In this document: positions 1-7,317 of the stretch, piece after piece
How the letters are laid out: every line of letters starts with the position of its first letter
How positions within the stretch are numbered: the stretch's first letter is position 1
NCBI GenBank assembly: GCA_947497895.1
Contig: CANMIL010000006.1
Location: 241,508-305,507 of the forward strand
From: an uncultured Tenacibaculum sp.
Lineage (GTDB): Bacteria; Bacteroidota; Bacteroidia; Flavobacteriales; Flavobacteriaceae
DNA: 64,000 bases
Direction of reading: 5' to 3'
Position numbers and translations under genes: made by a program
The notes under the pieces: generated by a model
What the model was told of the DNA's origin: nothing
The model's input: only the letters and a program-made list of their open reading frames with translations
Databases searched by the model: none

Positions 1-1187
1 CAAAAGAAAAACTCGATATTCTATTTCCAAAAACACCTGTAGCAATAACAAGAGTTGACGGCCATGCTATGTTGGTAAATCAAGCTGCCATTGATTTAGC
101 TGGTATTTCTCTCGACTCAGAAATAGCTGGAGGAGAATTTATAAAGAAAAATGGAAAGTTAACAGGTGTTCTCATCGATAATGCCATGAACTTTATCAAA
201 ACTCCTTTACCTACCAAAAAAGAACAAATTCAAGCATTAAAAGATGCCCAAAAGATTTGTTTTGACCTTGGTCTTACTACAGTTGACGATGCTGGTTTAG
301 ATAAAGAAGTTATTGAACTTATTGATAGTTTGCAGCAATCAGGGGAAATAAAAATGCGTATATATGCTATGATTTCAAATAACAAAGATAATCTTGATTA
401 CTATTTGAAAAAAGGAATTATAAAAACAGATAAACTACATGTTCGATCGGTTAAAGTTTATGCAGATGGTGCTTTAGGTTCAAGAGGTGCTGCTTTAAAA
501 GATGAATACGCCGATAAAAAAGGGCACTTTGGAGCTTTAGTGAACTCCTATGATGACATTCAAAAACTTGCCCAAAGAATTGCAGATTCAGACTATCAAA
601 TGAATACACACGCCATTGGAGATTCTGCTAATTATGTAATGCTAAAAACCTATCATGAGGTATTGAAAAATAAAAGTGATCGTCGTTGGAGAATTGAACA
701 TGCACAAGTAGTAGACTTAAAAGATTTTGACTTGTTTAAAAAAGTCCTTCCTTCTATTCAACCAACGCATGCCACTTCCGATATGTACTGGGCAGAAGAT
801 CGTGTTGGAGAAAAAAGAGTTCAGGGAGCCTATGCTTATAACGACTTATTAAATCAATATGGAAAAGTAGCTTTAGGAACAGACTTTCCTGTTGAAAAAG
901 TAAATCCCTTCTATACTTTTTATGCGGCAACTATACGAAAAGACTTAAAAGGTTATCCAGAAAGTGGTTTTCAAATGAAGAATTCGCTATCAAGAGAAAA
1001 TACGCTTAAAGGAATGACCATATGGAATGCTTATGGAAATTTTGAAGAACATGAAAAAGGAAGTATTGAAGTAGGTAAAGTTGCCGATTTCATTATTCTC
1101 AATCAAGATATTATGGAAATTGATGGTTCAAAAATTCCGAATACAAGAGTTATATCGACATACATCAATGGCGAAAAAGTAAAATAG
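1..1187 (+). CDS. YtcJ-like amidohydrolase (Amidohydro_3), 5' end outside window
   Basis: The C-terminal ~395 residues of a metal-dependent amidohydrolase. The reading frame is open from base 3, and the residues before the first ATG at 69 (TRVDGHAMLVNQAA) are typical family sequence, so the true start lies upstream of the window. Visible family motifs are ADGALGSRGAAL, HAIGDSAN, RRWRIEHAQ and LGTDFPVE, which carry metal ligands and active-site residues in this superfamily. Members hydrolyse amide or related bonds of unknown small substrates; many flavobacterial members carry an N-terminal lipoprotein signal, which cannot be checked here. The C-terminus (ADFIILNQDI) is the usual small beta-sandwich end. 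Confidence 0.9.
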   Translation, partial: KEKLDILFPKTPVAITRVDGHAMLVNQAAIDLAGISLDSEIAGGEFIKKNGKLTGVLIDNAMNFIKTPLPTKKEQIQALKDAQKICFDLGLTTVDDAGLDKEVIELIDSLQQSGEIKMRIYAMISNNKDNLDYYLKKGIIKTDKLHVRSVKVYADGALGSRGAALKDEYADKKGHFGALVNSYDDIQKLAQRIADSDYQMNTHAIGDSANYVMLKTYHEVLKNKSDRRWRIEHAQVVDLKDFDLFKKVLPSIQPTHATSDMYWAEDRVGEKRVQGAYAYNDLLNQYGKVALGTDFPVEKVNPFYTFYAATIRKDLKGYPESGFQMKNSLSRENTLKGMTIWNAYGNFEEHEKGSIEVGKVADFIILNQDIMEIDGSKIPNTRVISTYINGEKVK

Positions 1188-1188
1188 T

Positions 1189-1219
1189 TGCATCTTTTCT
1201 AAAGAAACTTTGTCTACTA
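1189..1219 (+). promoter_or_regulatory. Putative ECF-sigma promoter of the DUF3703 gene
   Basis: TGCATCTTTT at 1189-1198, then 13 bases, then GTCTACTA at 1212-1219. Read as -35 TGCATC and -10 GTCTAC the spacer is 17 bp. The same two blocks with the same 13-base gap occur at 1579-1609 before the Cys-rich peptide gene. The ECF-like sigma gene lies just downstream, so it is the obvious candidate user; that link is inference. Confidence 0.6.
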
Positions 1220-1235
1220 ATAAATCAAAAACATC

Positions 1236-1571
1236 ATGACAAAGCTTCAACGAAAAACAGCTTTTTACGAACAAATACAATTGGGAAAAATGGCGTTTAA
1301 AAGTTCAGACTTTGAAACGTCATTTTATCATTTTGAAAATGCCCATATTTTAGGTCAAAAAAATGTATACCGACATACCTTATCTCATTTTTGGATGCTT
1401 CTCTTAGGAATAAAATCAAAAAATCATAAAGAAATAGTAGGTCAATTCTTTAGAATTATAGCTTCAATATTTTTCACATTAATCTGGGTACCAAAGGGAA
1501 ATACGGGAGGTTCAAATATTTCACCCGTAAAACCGATACAGATAAGAAAAGAACTTCAGAAATATTTTTAA
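1236..1571 (+). CDS. DUF3703 family protein
   Basis: A 111-residue protein with the DUF3703 pattern: an N-terminal helical part with ENAHILGQ, then HTLSHFWMLLLGIKS, GQFFRIIASIFFTLIWVPKGNTGG near residues 70-90, and a final PIQIRKEL. The GNTGG motif and the hydrophobic stretch at about residues 68-82 are family hallmarks. The function of DUF3703 is not known; members are often found beside heavy-metal resistance genes. Here it precedes a metallothionein-like peptide and a SigZ-like sigma factor, with a shared promoter motif, which supports a role in metal or thiol stress. Function itself is not shown by the sequence. Confidence 0.8.
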   Translation: MTKLQRKTAFYEQIQLGKMAFKSSDFETSFYHFENAHILGQKNVYRHTLSHFWMLLLGIKSKNHKEIVGQFFRIIASIFFTLIWVPKGNTGGSNISPVKPIQIRKELQKYF

Positions 1572-1578
1572 TTCAAAA

Positions 1579-1609
1579 TGCATCTTTTTAAGAAAGTAAG
1601 AGTCTACTA
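1579..1609 (+). promoter_or_regulatory. Putative ECF-sigma promoter of the Cys-rich peptide gene
   Basis: TGCATCTTTT at 1579-1588 and GTCTACTA at 1602-1609, again 13 bases apart. All 18 motif positions and the gap match the site at 1189-1219. It ends 23 bases before the ATG of the Cys-rich peptide at 1633. Confidence 0.6.
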
Positions 1610-1632
1610 TATGAACATTAAAAACAATAGTT

Positions 1633-1737
1633 ATGACATATAAAAATCAATGCTCATGCACCTGCGACGGATGTGTAAATGGAAATTGTAAAAATTGTAC
1701 TTGTACCAACTGTACATGTAATAATTGTAATTGTTAA
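1633..1737 (+). CDS. 34-residue Cys-rich metallothionein-like peptide
   Basis: A short gene read directly from the sequence: ATG at 1633, TAA at 1735-1737. The product has 34 residues, 11 of them Cys at positions 7, 9, 11, 14, 19, 22, 24, 27, 29, 32 and 34, in CxC and CxxC patterns, with no aromatic residue except Tyr3. This is the composition of a metallothionein or other metal/thiolate-cluster peptide. It has its own promoter-like motif (1579-1609), a hairpin terminator follows at 1745-1787, and a sigma factor gene lies downstream. I cannot say which metal it binds. A chance open frame is unlikely given the regular Cys spacing and flanking signals. Confidence 0.75.
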   Translation: MTYKNQCSCTCDGCVNGNCKNCTCTNCTCNNCNC

Positions 1738-1744
1738 ACCAATG

Positions 1745-1787
1745 TGTCGTTTATCAGAGTTCTTTGGCTTCGGTAAACGACATTTTT
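1745..1787 (+). terminator. Intrinsic terminator after Cys-rich peptide gene
   Basis: Perfect 9-bp stem TGTCGTTTA (1745-1753) / TAAACGACA (1774-1782) followed by TTTTT (1783-1787). It separates the peptide gene from the sigma factor gene. Confidence 0.75.
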
Positions 1788-1797
1788 CGTAAATTTA
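1763..1797 (+). promoter_or_regulatory. Possible promoter of the sigma factor gene
   Basis: TTTG at 1763-1766 and TAAATTTA at 1790-1797, an imperfect version of the Bacteroidetes -7 element TAnnTTTG, 23 bases apart and ending 4 bases before the ATG. It overlaps the terminator stem. Weak. Confidence 0.3.
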
Positions 1798-1801
1798 TAT
1801 A

Positions 1802-2341
1802 ATGACAACAAAACAAGTTTGGAGCAAATATTCAGATGATTTAAAGCGTTTTATCATTAGTAAAGTGAAAGATCAAACTGCTACAGATGACATTCTTCAG
1901 GATGCCTTTATAAAAATCCATACAAAACTTCATACCTTAAGAGATATTACCAAATTAAAACCTTGGATTTTTAGCATTACCAGAAATTCAATTATTGATT
2001 ATTTTAAAACTACGAATCAAACATTTGATACCGCTATTTTTGAAGACAATCCCGAAGATCATGATCATTCTCATACCGAACAAGATTGCTTAAGAGGTAT
2101 TTTAAAAAACTTACCTAAAAAGTATCGTGATCCTCTCTTTTTGTCTGATATAAAAGGGTTAAAACAACAAGAGGTTGCAGATCAATTAAAACAAAGTTTA
2201 TCTACTACCAAATCACAAATACAAAGAGCACGAAAATTAATTGCCCAAGGCTTTATGGATTGCTGCGGATTTGTAATGAATGAAAACGGAAAACTAGTAG
2301 GTGAAATTCAAGATAAGGACGATTGTAAAATTTGTAATTAA
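1802..2341 (+). CDS. SigZ-like ECF RNA polymerase sigma factor with Cys-rich tail
   Basis: A 179-residue sigma-70 family protein. Region 2 spans about residues 8-75 (ATDDILQDAFIKIH, then LKPWIFSITRNSIIDYFK) and region 4 about 100-150 (LPKKYRDPLFLSDIKGLKQQEVA, then TTKSQIQRARKLI). The C-terminus resembles SigZ: it carries Cys154-Cys155 and a final DDCKICN with Cys175 and Cys178, a possible four-Cys metal or redox site. No anti-sigma gene is visible next to it, so the tail may itself sense the signal. It sits beside DUF3703 and the Cys-rich peptide, whose promoters share a motif it could recognise. Family assignment is firm; the regulon is inferred. Confidence 0.88.
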   Translation: MTTKQVWSKYSDDLKRFIISKVKDQTATDDILQDAFIKIHTKLHTLRDITKLKPWIFSITRNSIIDYFKTTNQTFDTAIFEDNPEDHDHSHTEQDCLRGILKNLPKKYRDPLFLSDIKGLKQQEVADQLKQSLSTTKSQIQRARKLIAQGFMDCCGFVMNENGKLVGEIQDKDDCKICN

Positions 2342-2409
2342 ATAAAACTGTGTTTACAGTAAGGTGATATTGATTTGATTTTTTTACTAAAATTAAAATC
2401 AAACCCTTT

Positions 2410-3540
2410 ATGAAAAATTATTTTCTATTTTCTCTGTTTTGTTCAGTAATACTAACAGCTTGTAGTATTCATGATGATCCTAACAATCCATCGCCTAAAA
2501 GACCATTAATCATTGCACATCGAGGGGCTCAATCAATACTTCCTGAGCATACTCTTGAAGCCTATGAAAAAGCCATTGAAATGGGAGCTAATTATATTGA
2601 ACCTGATTTGGTACTTACAAAAGATAGTCATTTAATTGTAAGACATGAACCCATGCTTTCAGGAACTACAAACGTTTCGGAACTAGCAGAATTCACTCAA
2701 CTAAAAACAACAAAAAACATTGATGGGAAACTTGTTACAGATTGGTTCGCTTCGGATTTCACCTTGGAGCAAGTTAAAAAACTAAGAGCCAAACAAGCAT
2801 ATCAAGGTAGACCCACTAATTATGACAATCAATTCTCAATACCAACATTTGAGGAAGTTATTGAACTCGCCAAAAAAGAATCTGTTAACCTTGCCGAACC
2901 GATAGGTATTTATCCAGAAATAAAACACCCCTATTTTCACAATGAAATGTTTGGAAATCATTTCATGGAAAACAAGCTAATAAAACTTTTACAGAAACAT
3001 AACTTTGACAACGCCCAAGCTCCAGTGTTCGTTCAATGTTTTGAAGTCGAGCCTTTGCAGTACTTAAACACAAAATTATCTGTAAAGCTAGTACAATTAA
3101 TTTCTACTTATAATATCAATGAAGACGGTTCTTTAGACTTTACTGTTCCTCAAGGAGATTTTATTTCTTATGGAAGTCCGTATGATTTCTACAAGAAAGG
3201 AGACACTAGAACCTATGAATACTTCACTACGGAAGAAGGAATGAAATTTACAGCTTCCTATGCTGACGGGATTGGACCTTGGAAACCGTTTATTATTTCA
3301 TACAAAATCAATAGTAATGGTGATAAAGAGGTACTTCCTGCTACAAATTTTGTTAAACTAGCACATGAAAATAATCTTCAAGTACATCCATATACTTTCC
3401 GCAATGAAAACACACAATGGAGTAATGGAAATCCAGAAAAAGAATACCACCTATTCTTTGATGCAGGCGTTGATGGATTATTTACCGATTATACCAACGA
3501 GGCTGTTGATGCATTAAATTCTTGGTTAAACAAACAATAA
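2410..3540 (+). CDS. glpQ: Glycerophosphodiester phosphodiesterase, lipoprotein
   Basis: A 376-residue GDPD-family enzyme that hydrolyses glycerophosphodiesters to glycerol-3-phosphate and an alcohol. A lipoprotein signal ends in the lipobox LTAC (Cys18), so it should be anchored in the envelope. The GDPD motifs are clear: AHRGA with catalytic His37, LPEHTLEAY, a metal-binding IEPDLVLTKD, and a second catalytic His in VRHEP near residue 79. The long insertion and C-terminal FFDAGVDGLFTDY match the periplasmic GlpQ type rather than the short cytosolic UgpQ type. It is a single-gene unit with its own terminator at 3554-3589. Confidence 0.9.
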   Translation: MKNYFLFSLFCSVILTACSIHDDPNNPSPKRPLIIAHRGAQSILPEHTLEAYEKAIEMGANYIEPDLVLTKDSHLIVRHEPMLSGTTNVSELAEFTQLKTTKNIDGKLVTDWFASDFTLEQVKKLRAKQAYQGRPTNYDNQFSIPTFEEVIELAKKESVNLAEPIGIYPEIKHPYFHNEMFGNHFMENKLIKLLQKHNFDNAQAPVFVQCFEVEPLQYLNTKLSVKLVQLISTYNINEDGSLDFTVPQGDFISYGSPYDFYKKGDTRTYEYFTTEEGMKFTASYADGIGPWKPFIISYKINSNGDKEVLPATNFVKLAHENNLQVHPYTFRNENTQWSNGNPEKEYHLFFDAGVDGLFTDYTNEAVDALNSWLNKQ

Positions 3541-3553
3541 ATAATAGAATAAT

Positions 3554-3589
3554 AGAGCTCCTTATCGATCAAAATAAGGAGCTCTTTTT
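3554..3589 (+). terminator. Intrinsic terminator after glpQ
   Basis: Perfect 12-bp stem AGAGCTCCTTAT (3554-3565) / ATAAGGAGCTCT (3574-3585), 8-base loop, then TTTT. Confidence 0.9.
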
Positions 3590-3685
3590 CAAAAACCATA
3601 CCCTAAACTTAGCAGATATTCTAAGAAAACGAACGCAATAGGCATTTTCTAAAAAATAAAACATAGCTGACGAACGAATCTTTTG

Positions 3686-3693
3686 TAATTTTG
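3686..3693 (+). promoter_or_regulatory. Promoter -7 element of nrtR
   Basis: TAATTTTG matches the Bacteroidetes -7 consensus TAnnTTTG, 17 bases before the ATG. Its surroundings (3681-3699) match the candidate NrtR site at only 13 of 19 positions, so autoregulation is uncertain. Confidence 0.55.
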
Positions 3694-3710
3694 TGTAAAA
3701 TGGACACTAA

Positions 3711-4400
3711 ATGAAAAAACCTCAAAATATAAGAGTTGCTGTAGATGCTGTTGTTTTTGGATATGAACAAAAGAAACTTTCTGTTTTATTAATTAAAAGA
3801 GGCATTGAACCTTTCAAAGGTAGTTGGGCACTTCCTGGTGGATTGGTTTTAGAAGATGAATCATTAGAAACCGCTGTGCAACGAGAACTTCAAGAAGAAA
3901 CAGGCGTAACTATAGACTATCTTGAACAGTTATATACTTTCGGGAAACCTGGAAGAGATCCGAGAAATAGAGTGGTTTCTGTAACGTATTTTGGTTTAGT
4001 AAGTCCGAATCACTTTAAAATTAGTGCCGATACGGATGCTGATGATGTAGAATGGTTTTCTATAGATAAACTTCCCAATCTCGCCTTCGATCACGATATC
4101 ATTCTTAAAACAGCACTTCAAAGACTTAAAAATAAAATTAACTATCAGCCAATAGGTTTTGAGTTATTAAAAAAGGAGTTTCCTTTTTCCGATTTAGAAA
4201 ATCTATACCAAACAATCCTTAACAGAAAAATTGATCGACGAAACTTTAGAAAGAAAATATTAAGTTTTGGAATACTTACTGAAACTGATAAAATACATCA
4301 ACCTTCAAGCGGCAGACCTGCAAAACTATTTAAGTTTAATGCTAAAAAATATAAAGAACTCGAAGAGAACGGTTTTCACTTCGAAATAAAGTTTGCGTAA
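3711..4400 (+). CDS. nrtR: Nudix-type transcriptional regulator, probable NrtR
   Basis: A 229-residue protein with an N-terminal Nudix domain (about residues 8-140) and a C-terminal winged-helix domain (about 148-225, with NRKIDRRNFRKKILSFGIL). This two-domain layout is that of NrtR, a repressor of NAD biosynthesis genes that binds ADP-ribose-type ligands. The Nudix box is complete: G, five residues, E, seven residues, then RELQEETGV, so it may still hydrolyse substrate. In Bacteroidetes the arabinose regulator AraR has the same architecture, but the neighbours here (prs, nadV and ADP-ribose enzymes) and the shared palindrome before prs and nadV favour NrtR. It is separated from prs by 64 bases. 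Confidence 0.82.
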   Translation: MKKPQNIRVAVDAVVFGYEQKKLSVLLIKRGIEPFKGSWALPGGLVLEDESLETAVQRELQEETGVTIDYLEQLYTFGKPGRDPRNRVVSVTYFGLVSPNHFKISADTDADDVEWFSIDKLPNLAFDHDIILKTALQRLKNKINYQPIGFELLKKEFPFSDLENLYQTILNRKIDRRNFRKKILSFGILTETDKIHQPSSGRPAKLFKFNAKKYKELEENGFHFEIKFA

Positions 4401-4439
4401 AAAAAACACAAAAATATTTTTCTATCTATAAATCTTTTT

Positions 4440-4447
4440 TATTTTTG
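4440..4447 (+). promoter_or_regulatory. Promoter -7 element of the prs operon
   Basis: TATTTTTG fits TAnnTTTG; it ends 17 bases before the prs ATG and overlaps the palindrome at 4445-4463. Confidence 0.6.
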
Positions 4448-4463
4448 CGTTAAAATTACGCAA
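4445..4463. promoter_or_regulatory. Candidate NrtR operator before prs
   Basis: Perfect inverted repeat TTGCGT-TAAAATT-ACGCAA, ending one base before the prs start codon and overlapping its -7 element. Its reverse complement matches the nadV upstream site 10780-10798 at 17 of 19 positions. A repressor bound here would block transcription. Assignment to NrtR is inference from gene context. Confidence 0.65.
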
Positions 4464-4464
4464 T

Positions 4465-5307
4465 ATGATTTTAAATTTAGATACACAGTTCACTCCTTTT
4501 GGAAACAATAATTCAATAGAATTTAGTCATTTCACCTTTTCTGGAGGTGAACCACATATTAAAATCATGTCGGATTTATCAAGCGTGGATGAAGTAACCA
4601 TCACACATCGAATTCGATCGTTTAACGATTTGGGCACTTTATTACTAGCAACAAATGCATTAAGAAACATGGGAGTTCAAAAATTACATGTAGTACTCCC
4701 CTATTTCCCAGCAGCGAGACAAGATAGATTGATGGTCTCGGGAGAACCTTTGTCAGTGAAAGTTTATGCTGATATTATTAATCAACAAGGGTATTTTTCA
4801 GTAACAATATTTGACCCACATTCAGAAGTTACTCCCGCATTGTTGGATAATTGTAAAGTAATTGACAACTTTACTTTCATTGAAAACGTAGTAAAGCATT
4901 TATCTACAGACGCTCTGTTAATTTCTCCTGACGGAGGAGCTTTGAAGAAAATATATAAAGTAGCTGCTCACCTACAGAATTATGAAGTTGTAGAAGGCTC
5001 GAAAAGTAGAAATGTAAAAACAGGTCAGTTAACAGGTTTTAAAGTTTATGCTGATGACTTACAAGGAAGGGACTGTTTAATTGTGGATGATATTTGTGAT
5101 GGAGGTGGAACATTTTTAGGCTTAGCCAAAGAATTAAAAAAGAAAAACGCTGGAAAGTTATATTTAGCCGTTAGTCATGGAATTTTCAGCAAAGGATTTG
5201 ACGAGTTAGGAAAAACCTTCGCCAAAACTTACACCACAGACAGTTTTAAAAACATTGATAACGAACATTGTGCTCAAATTAAATTAGAAGAAATACTAAA
5301 AAATTAA
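4465..5307 (+). CDS. prs: Ribose-phosphate pyrophosphokinase (PRPP synthetase), NAD-salvage type
   Basis: A 280-residue enzyme that makes PRPP from ribose 5-phosphate and ATP. It is shorter than the ~310-residue housekeeping enzyme. Visible motifs are LPYFPAARQDR (ATP-binding), FDPHSE (metal), the flexible-loop segment GSKSRNVKTG, and the PRPP loop LIVDDICDGGGT. Short Prs proteins next to nicotinamide phosphoribosyltransferase genes occur in phages and bacteria as an NAD salvage pair; here nadV lies at the far end of the same locus and shares a candidate operator. Only 3 bases separate it from the next gene, so it leads a tight operon. Confidence 0.88.
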   Translation: MILNLDTQFTPFGNNNSIEFSHFTFSGGEPHIKIMSDLSSVDEVTITHRIRSFNDLGTLLLATNALRNMGVQKLHVVLPYFPAARQDRLMVSGEPLSVKVYADIINQQGYFSVTIFDPHSEVTPALLDNCKVIDNFTFIENVVKHLSTDALLISPDGGALKKIYKVAAHLQNYEVVEGSKSRNVKTGQLTGFKVYADDLQGRDCLIVDDICDGGGTFLGLAKELKKKNAGKLYLAVSHGIFSKGFDELGKTFAKTYTTDSFKNIDNEHCAQIKLEEILKN

Positions 5308-5310
5308 GTT

Positions 5311-6159
5311 ATGATCATAGAAGCAGCAATAGGAGATGCATACGGAGCTGGTTTTGAGTTTAAGGGTAATCACTTTATTAAAAAGAATAATAACCTAACA
5401 GCTTATTTTGAACATGGAATGTATGCCGAAATTAAAGGACGATATACCGATGATACTCAGATGGCTATAGCAATCACAGAACTTTTATTGGAAACTGAAG
5501 ATTGGAATGAAGAATTAGTCGCTAAAAAATTCGTTTCTACTTTCCATAGAGACAAAAGAAGAGGATATTCAAACCGAGTATATACAGCTCTTGACACAAG
5601 TAAAAATGGTATCGAATTTATAAATAACATTGACAATTCTAGTTCAGGAAACGGATCTTCTATGAGAGCATACCCTTTGGGCTATTTAAAAGATATAGAA
5701 AAGCTATTAAAGCTATGTGAAATACAGGCTAAAGTCTCTCACAATACTAGTGAAGGAATTCAATCAGCAAAACGAATAGCATTGGCTGTTCACTATTATA
5801 GGTATCAGAAAAATTATGAAATGGACTTAATAGAGTTTATTAATAACACATTAAAAGAAAATGAAATATATGAAGTAACTGCTCCTATAGATATGCATGG
5901 GTATCCAACTACTAAAGCCGTCATAAAAATTGTATCAGAATCGAATTCTCTTAAAGATTGTCTTAAATATTCAATTGATTTCGGAGGCGATACAGATACA
6001 GTTGCAGCCCTATGTCTTGCCATACTAAGTCAGAAATTAGACTATAAAAAAGATGACTTACCTGAGTTTCTTTTTGAGGAGTTTGAAAATGGTCGTTATG
6101 GATTAAATTATTTAAAAGATTTAGATAAAAAACTGGAGAAAAAATATCCAAAAAAGTAA
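5311..6159 (+). CDS. ADP-ribosylglycohydrolase family protein (DraG/ARH)
   Basis: A 282-residue ARH-fold protein. It has the two acidic metal-binding motifs of the family: GRYTDDTQM (Thr46, Asp47, Asp48) and FGGDTDTVA near residues 225-233, and the N-terminal AAIGDAYGAGFEF. Family members remove ADP-ribose from arginine, serine or other acceptors, or cleave O-acetyl-ADP-ribose, using two Mg ions. The protein is predicted cytosolic with no signal. It is second in the prs operon, 2 bases before the DUF4291 gene. Its precise acceptor cannot be read from the sequence. Confidence 0.88.
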   Translation: MIIEAAIGDAYGAGFEFKGNHFIKKNNNLTAYFEHGMYAEIKGRYTDDTQMAIAITELLLETEDWNEELVAKKFVSTFHRDKRRGYSNRVYTALDTSKNGIEFINNIDNSSSGNGSSMRAYPLGYLKDIEKLLKLCEIQAKVSHNTSEGIQSAKRIALAVHYYRYQKNYEMDLIEFINNTLKENEIYEVTAPIDMHGYPTTKAVIKIVSESNSLKDCLKYSIDFGGDTDTVAALCLAILSQKLDYKKDDLPEFLFEEFENGRYGLNYLKDLDKKLEKKYPKK

Positions 6160-6161
6160 AA

Positions 6162-6815
6162 ATGAAACTAAAAACAAAGCTATATAAAGAACAATTAAAA
6201 GAATGGCCTCAAAATGGTCATCATATCATGGCGCAATATGATGATGACAAAGTTATCGTGTATCAATCATATCGACCAGAGATAGGGAATTTTGCTGTGA
6301 AAAATCAGTTTTTCGGAGGTGCCTTTAGATATACTCGAATGACGTGGATAAAACCGAACTTTTTATGGATGATGTATCGAAATGGCTGGGGAACAAAGGA
6401 AGGTCAGGAAGTCGTATTGGCAATTCACCTAAAAAGAGAAGCTTTTGAACGTTACTTAAACCAAGCCGTGTATTCTAGCTTTAAAAGTGAGCTTTATGAA
6501 AACTGGGATTCTTGGCAAGAAGAAGTTAAAAACTCGTCAATAAGACTGCAATGGGATCCCGATCATGATCCATATGGAGCTAAACAGGAAAGACGAGCCA
6601 TACAAATAGGTATTAGAAATGAAGAGATTATTCAATACGCAAAACACGATATTTTAGAAATAGAAGATATCTCAGAATTTGTAAAAGAACAATACGCTCA
6701 TGTATTGAATAAGAATCTAGGTCAATTAATAATCCCTGATGAGAAACCGTATATTCCATTTCATTCAGATGTAAGGAAAAGATTAATGTTAGAAACAACG
6801 AGTTATGAAAATTAA
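6162..6815 (+). CDS. DUF4291 family protein
   Basis: A 217-residue cytosolic protein with the DUF4291 signature: [16 protein letters not shown] near residue 30-45, [18 protein letters not shown] near 63-80, then [17 protein letters not shown] and a later [10 protein letters not shown] and RRAIQIGIR. Many conserved Trp, Tyr and Arg residues suggest a nucleotide- or nucleic-acid-related active site. No biochemical function is established that I can name with confidence. The gene overlaps the macrodomain gene by 11 bases and lies between two ADP-ribose-processing enzymes, so an ADP-ribose or RNA-related reaction is the best context-based guess. Confidence 0.82.
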   Translation: MKLKTKLYKEQLKEWPQNGHHIMAQYDDDKVIVYQSYRPEIGNFAVKNQFFGGAFRYTRMTWIKPNFLWMMYRNGWGTKEGQEVVLAIHLKREAFERYLNQAVYSSFKSELYENWDSWQEEVKNSSIRLQWDPDHDPYGAKQERRAIQIGIRNEEIIQYAKHDILEIEDISEFVKEQYAHVLNKNLGQLIIPDEKPYIPFHSDVRKRLMLETTSYEN

Positions 6816-7317
6816 AGTTCTAAAAGGAGATATTACAACGGTTCAAGTAGATGCTATCGTAAATGCTGCCAACTCTAGTTTACTAGGAGGAAGTGGTGTT
6901 GATGGAGCTATTCATAAAGCTGGAGGTAGTGCCATTTTAGAAGCATGTAGAGAGATAAGAAATAGACAAGGAAAATGTAATGTTGGTGAAGCTGTCATAA
7001 CAACAGGAGGTAATTTACCAGCTAAAAAAGTTATTCATACAGTTGGTCCGGTGTACCAAAAAGGGAAAAACAATGAAAAAGAAAAAGAATTATTAACCAA
7101 CTGTTATGAAAACAGCATGTTACTTGCTAAGGAAAACGATTTGCAATCTATTGCTTTTCCATGCATCAGTACGGGAATTTATCGATTTCCTAAGCAAGTA
7201 GCATCTGAACTAGCCATTTCGACTGTCAAAAAGAACCCAATACTAAATGAGGTAGTTTTTGTTTGTTTTGATGATGAGAACTATGAAATTTATAAAAAAC
7301 TAGTAAACAATGAATGA
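6805..7317 (+). CDS. Macrodomain protein, ADP-ribosyl hydrolase / O-acetyl-ADP-ribose deacetylase type
   Basis: A 170-residue single macrodomain. It shows GDIT (residues 8-11), VNAAN (19-23), [14 protein letters not shown] (28-41), the [16 protein letters not shown] segment and the late loop [12 protein letters not shown]. This is the MacroD/YmdB-like class, whose members deacetylate O-acetyl-ADP-ribose and remove ADP-ribose from acidic residues or nucleic acid ends. The gene overlaps both neighbours (11 bases with DUF4291, 8 with kptA), which argues for translational coupling in one operon. Substrate choice is not determinable here. Confidence 0.92.
   Translation: MKIKVLKGDITTVQVDAIVNAANSSLLGGSGVDGAIHKAGGSAILEACREIRNRQGKCNVGEAVITTGGNLPAKKVIHTVGPVYQKGKNNEKEKELLTNCYENSMLLAKENDLQSIAFPCISTGIYRFPKQVASELAISTVKKNPILNEVVFVCFDDENYEIYKKLVNNE

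Noticed and set aside
3681..3699. Third NrtR-type operator in front of nrtR
   Set aside because: Only 13 of 19 positions match, and the matching part is a promoter core that also occurs at 50079-50093 away from any NAD gene.
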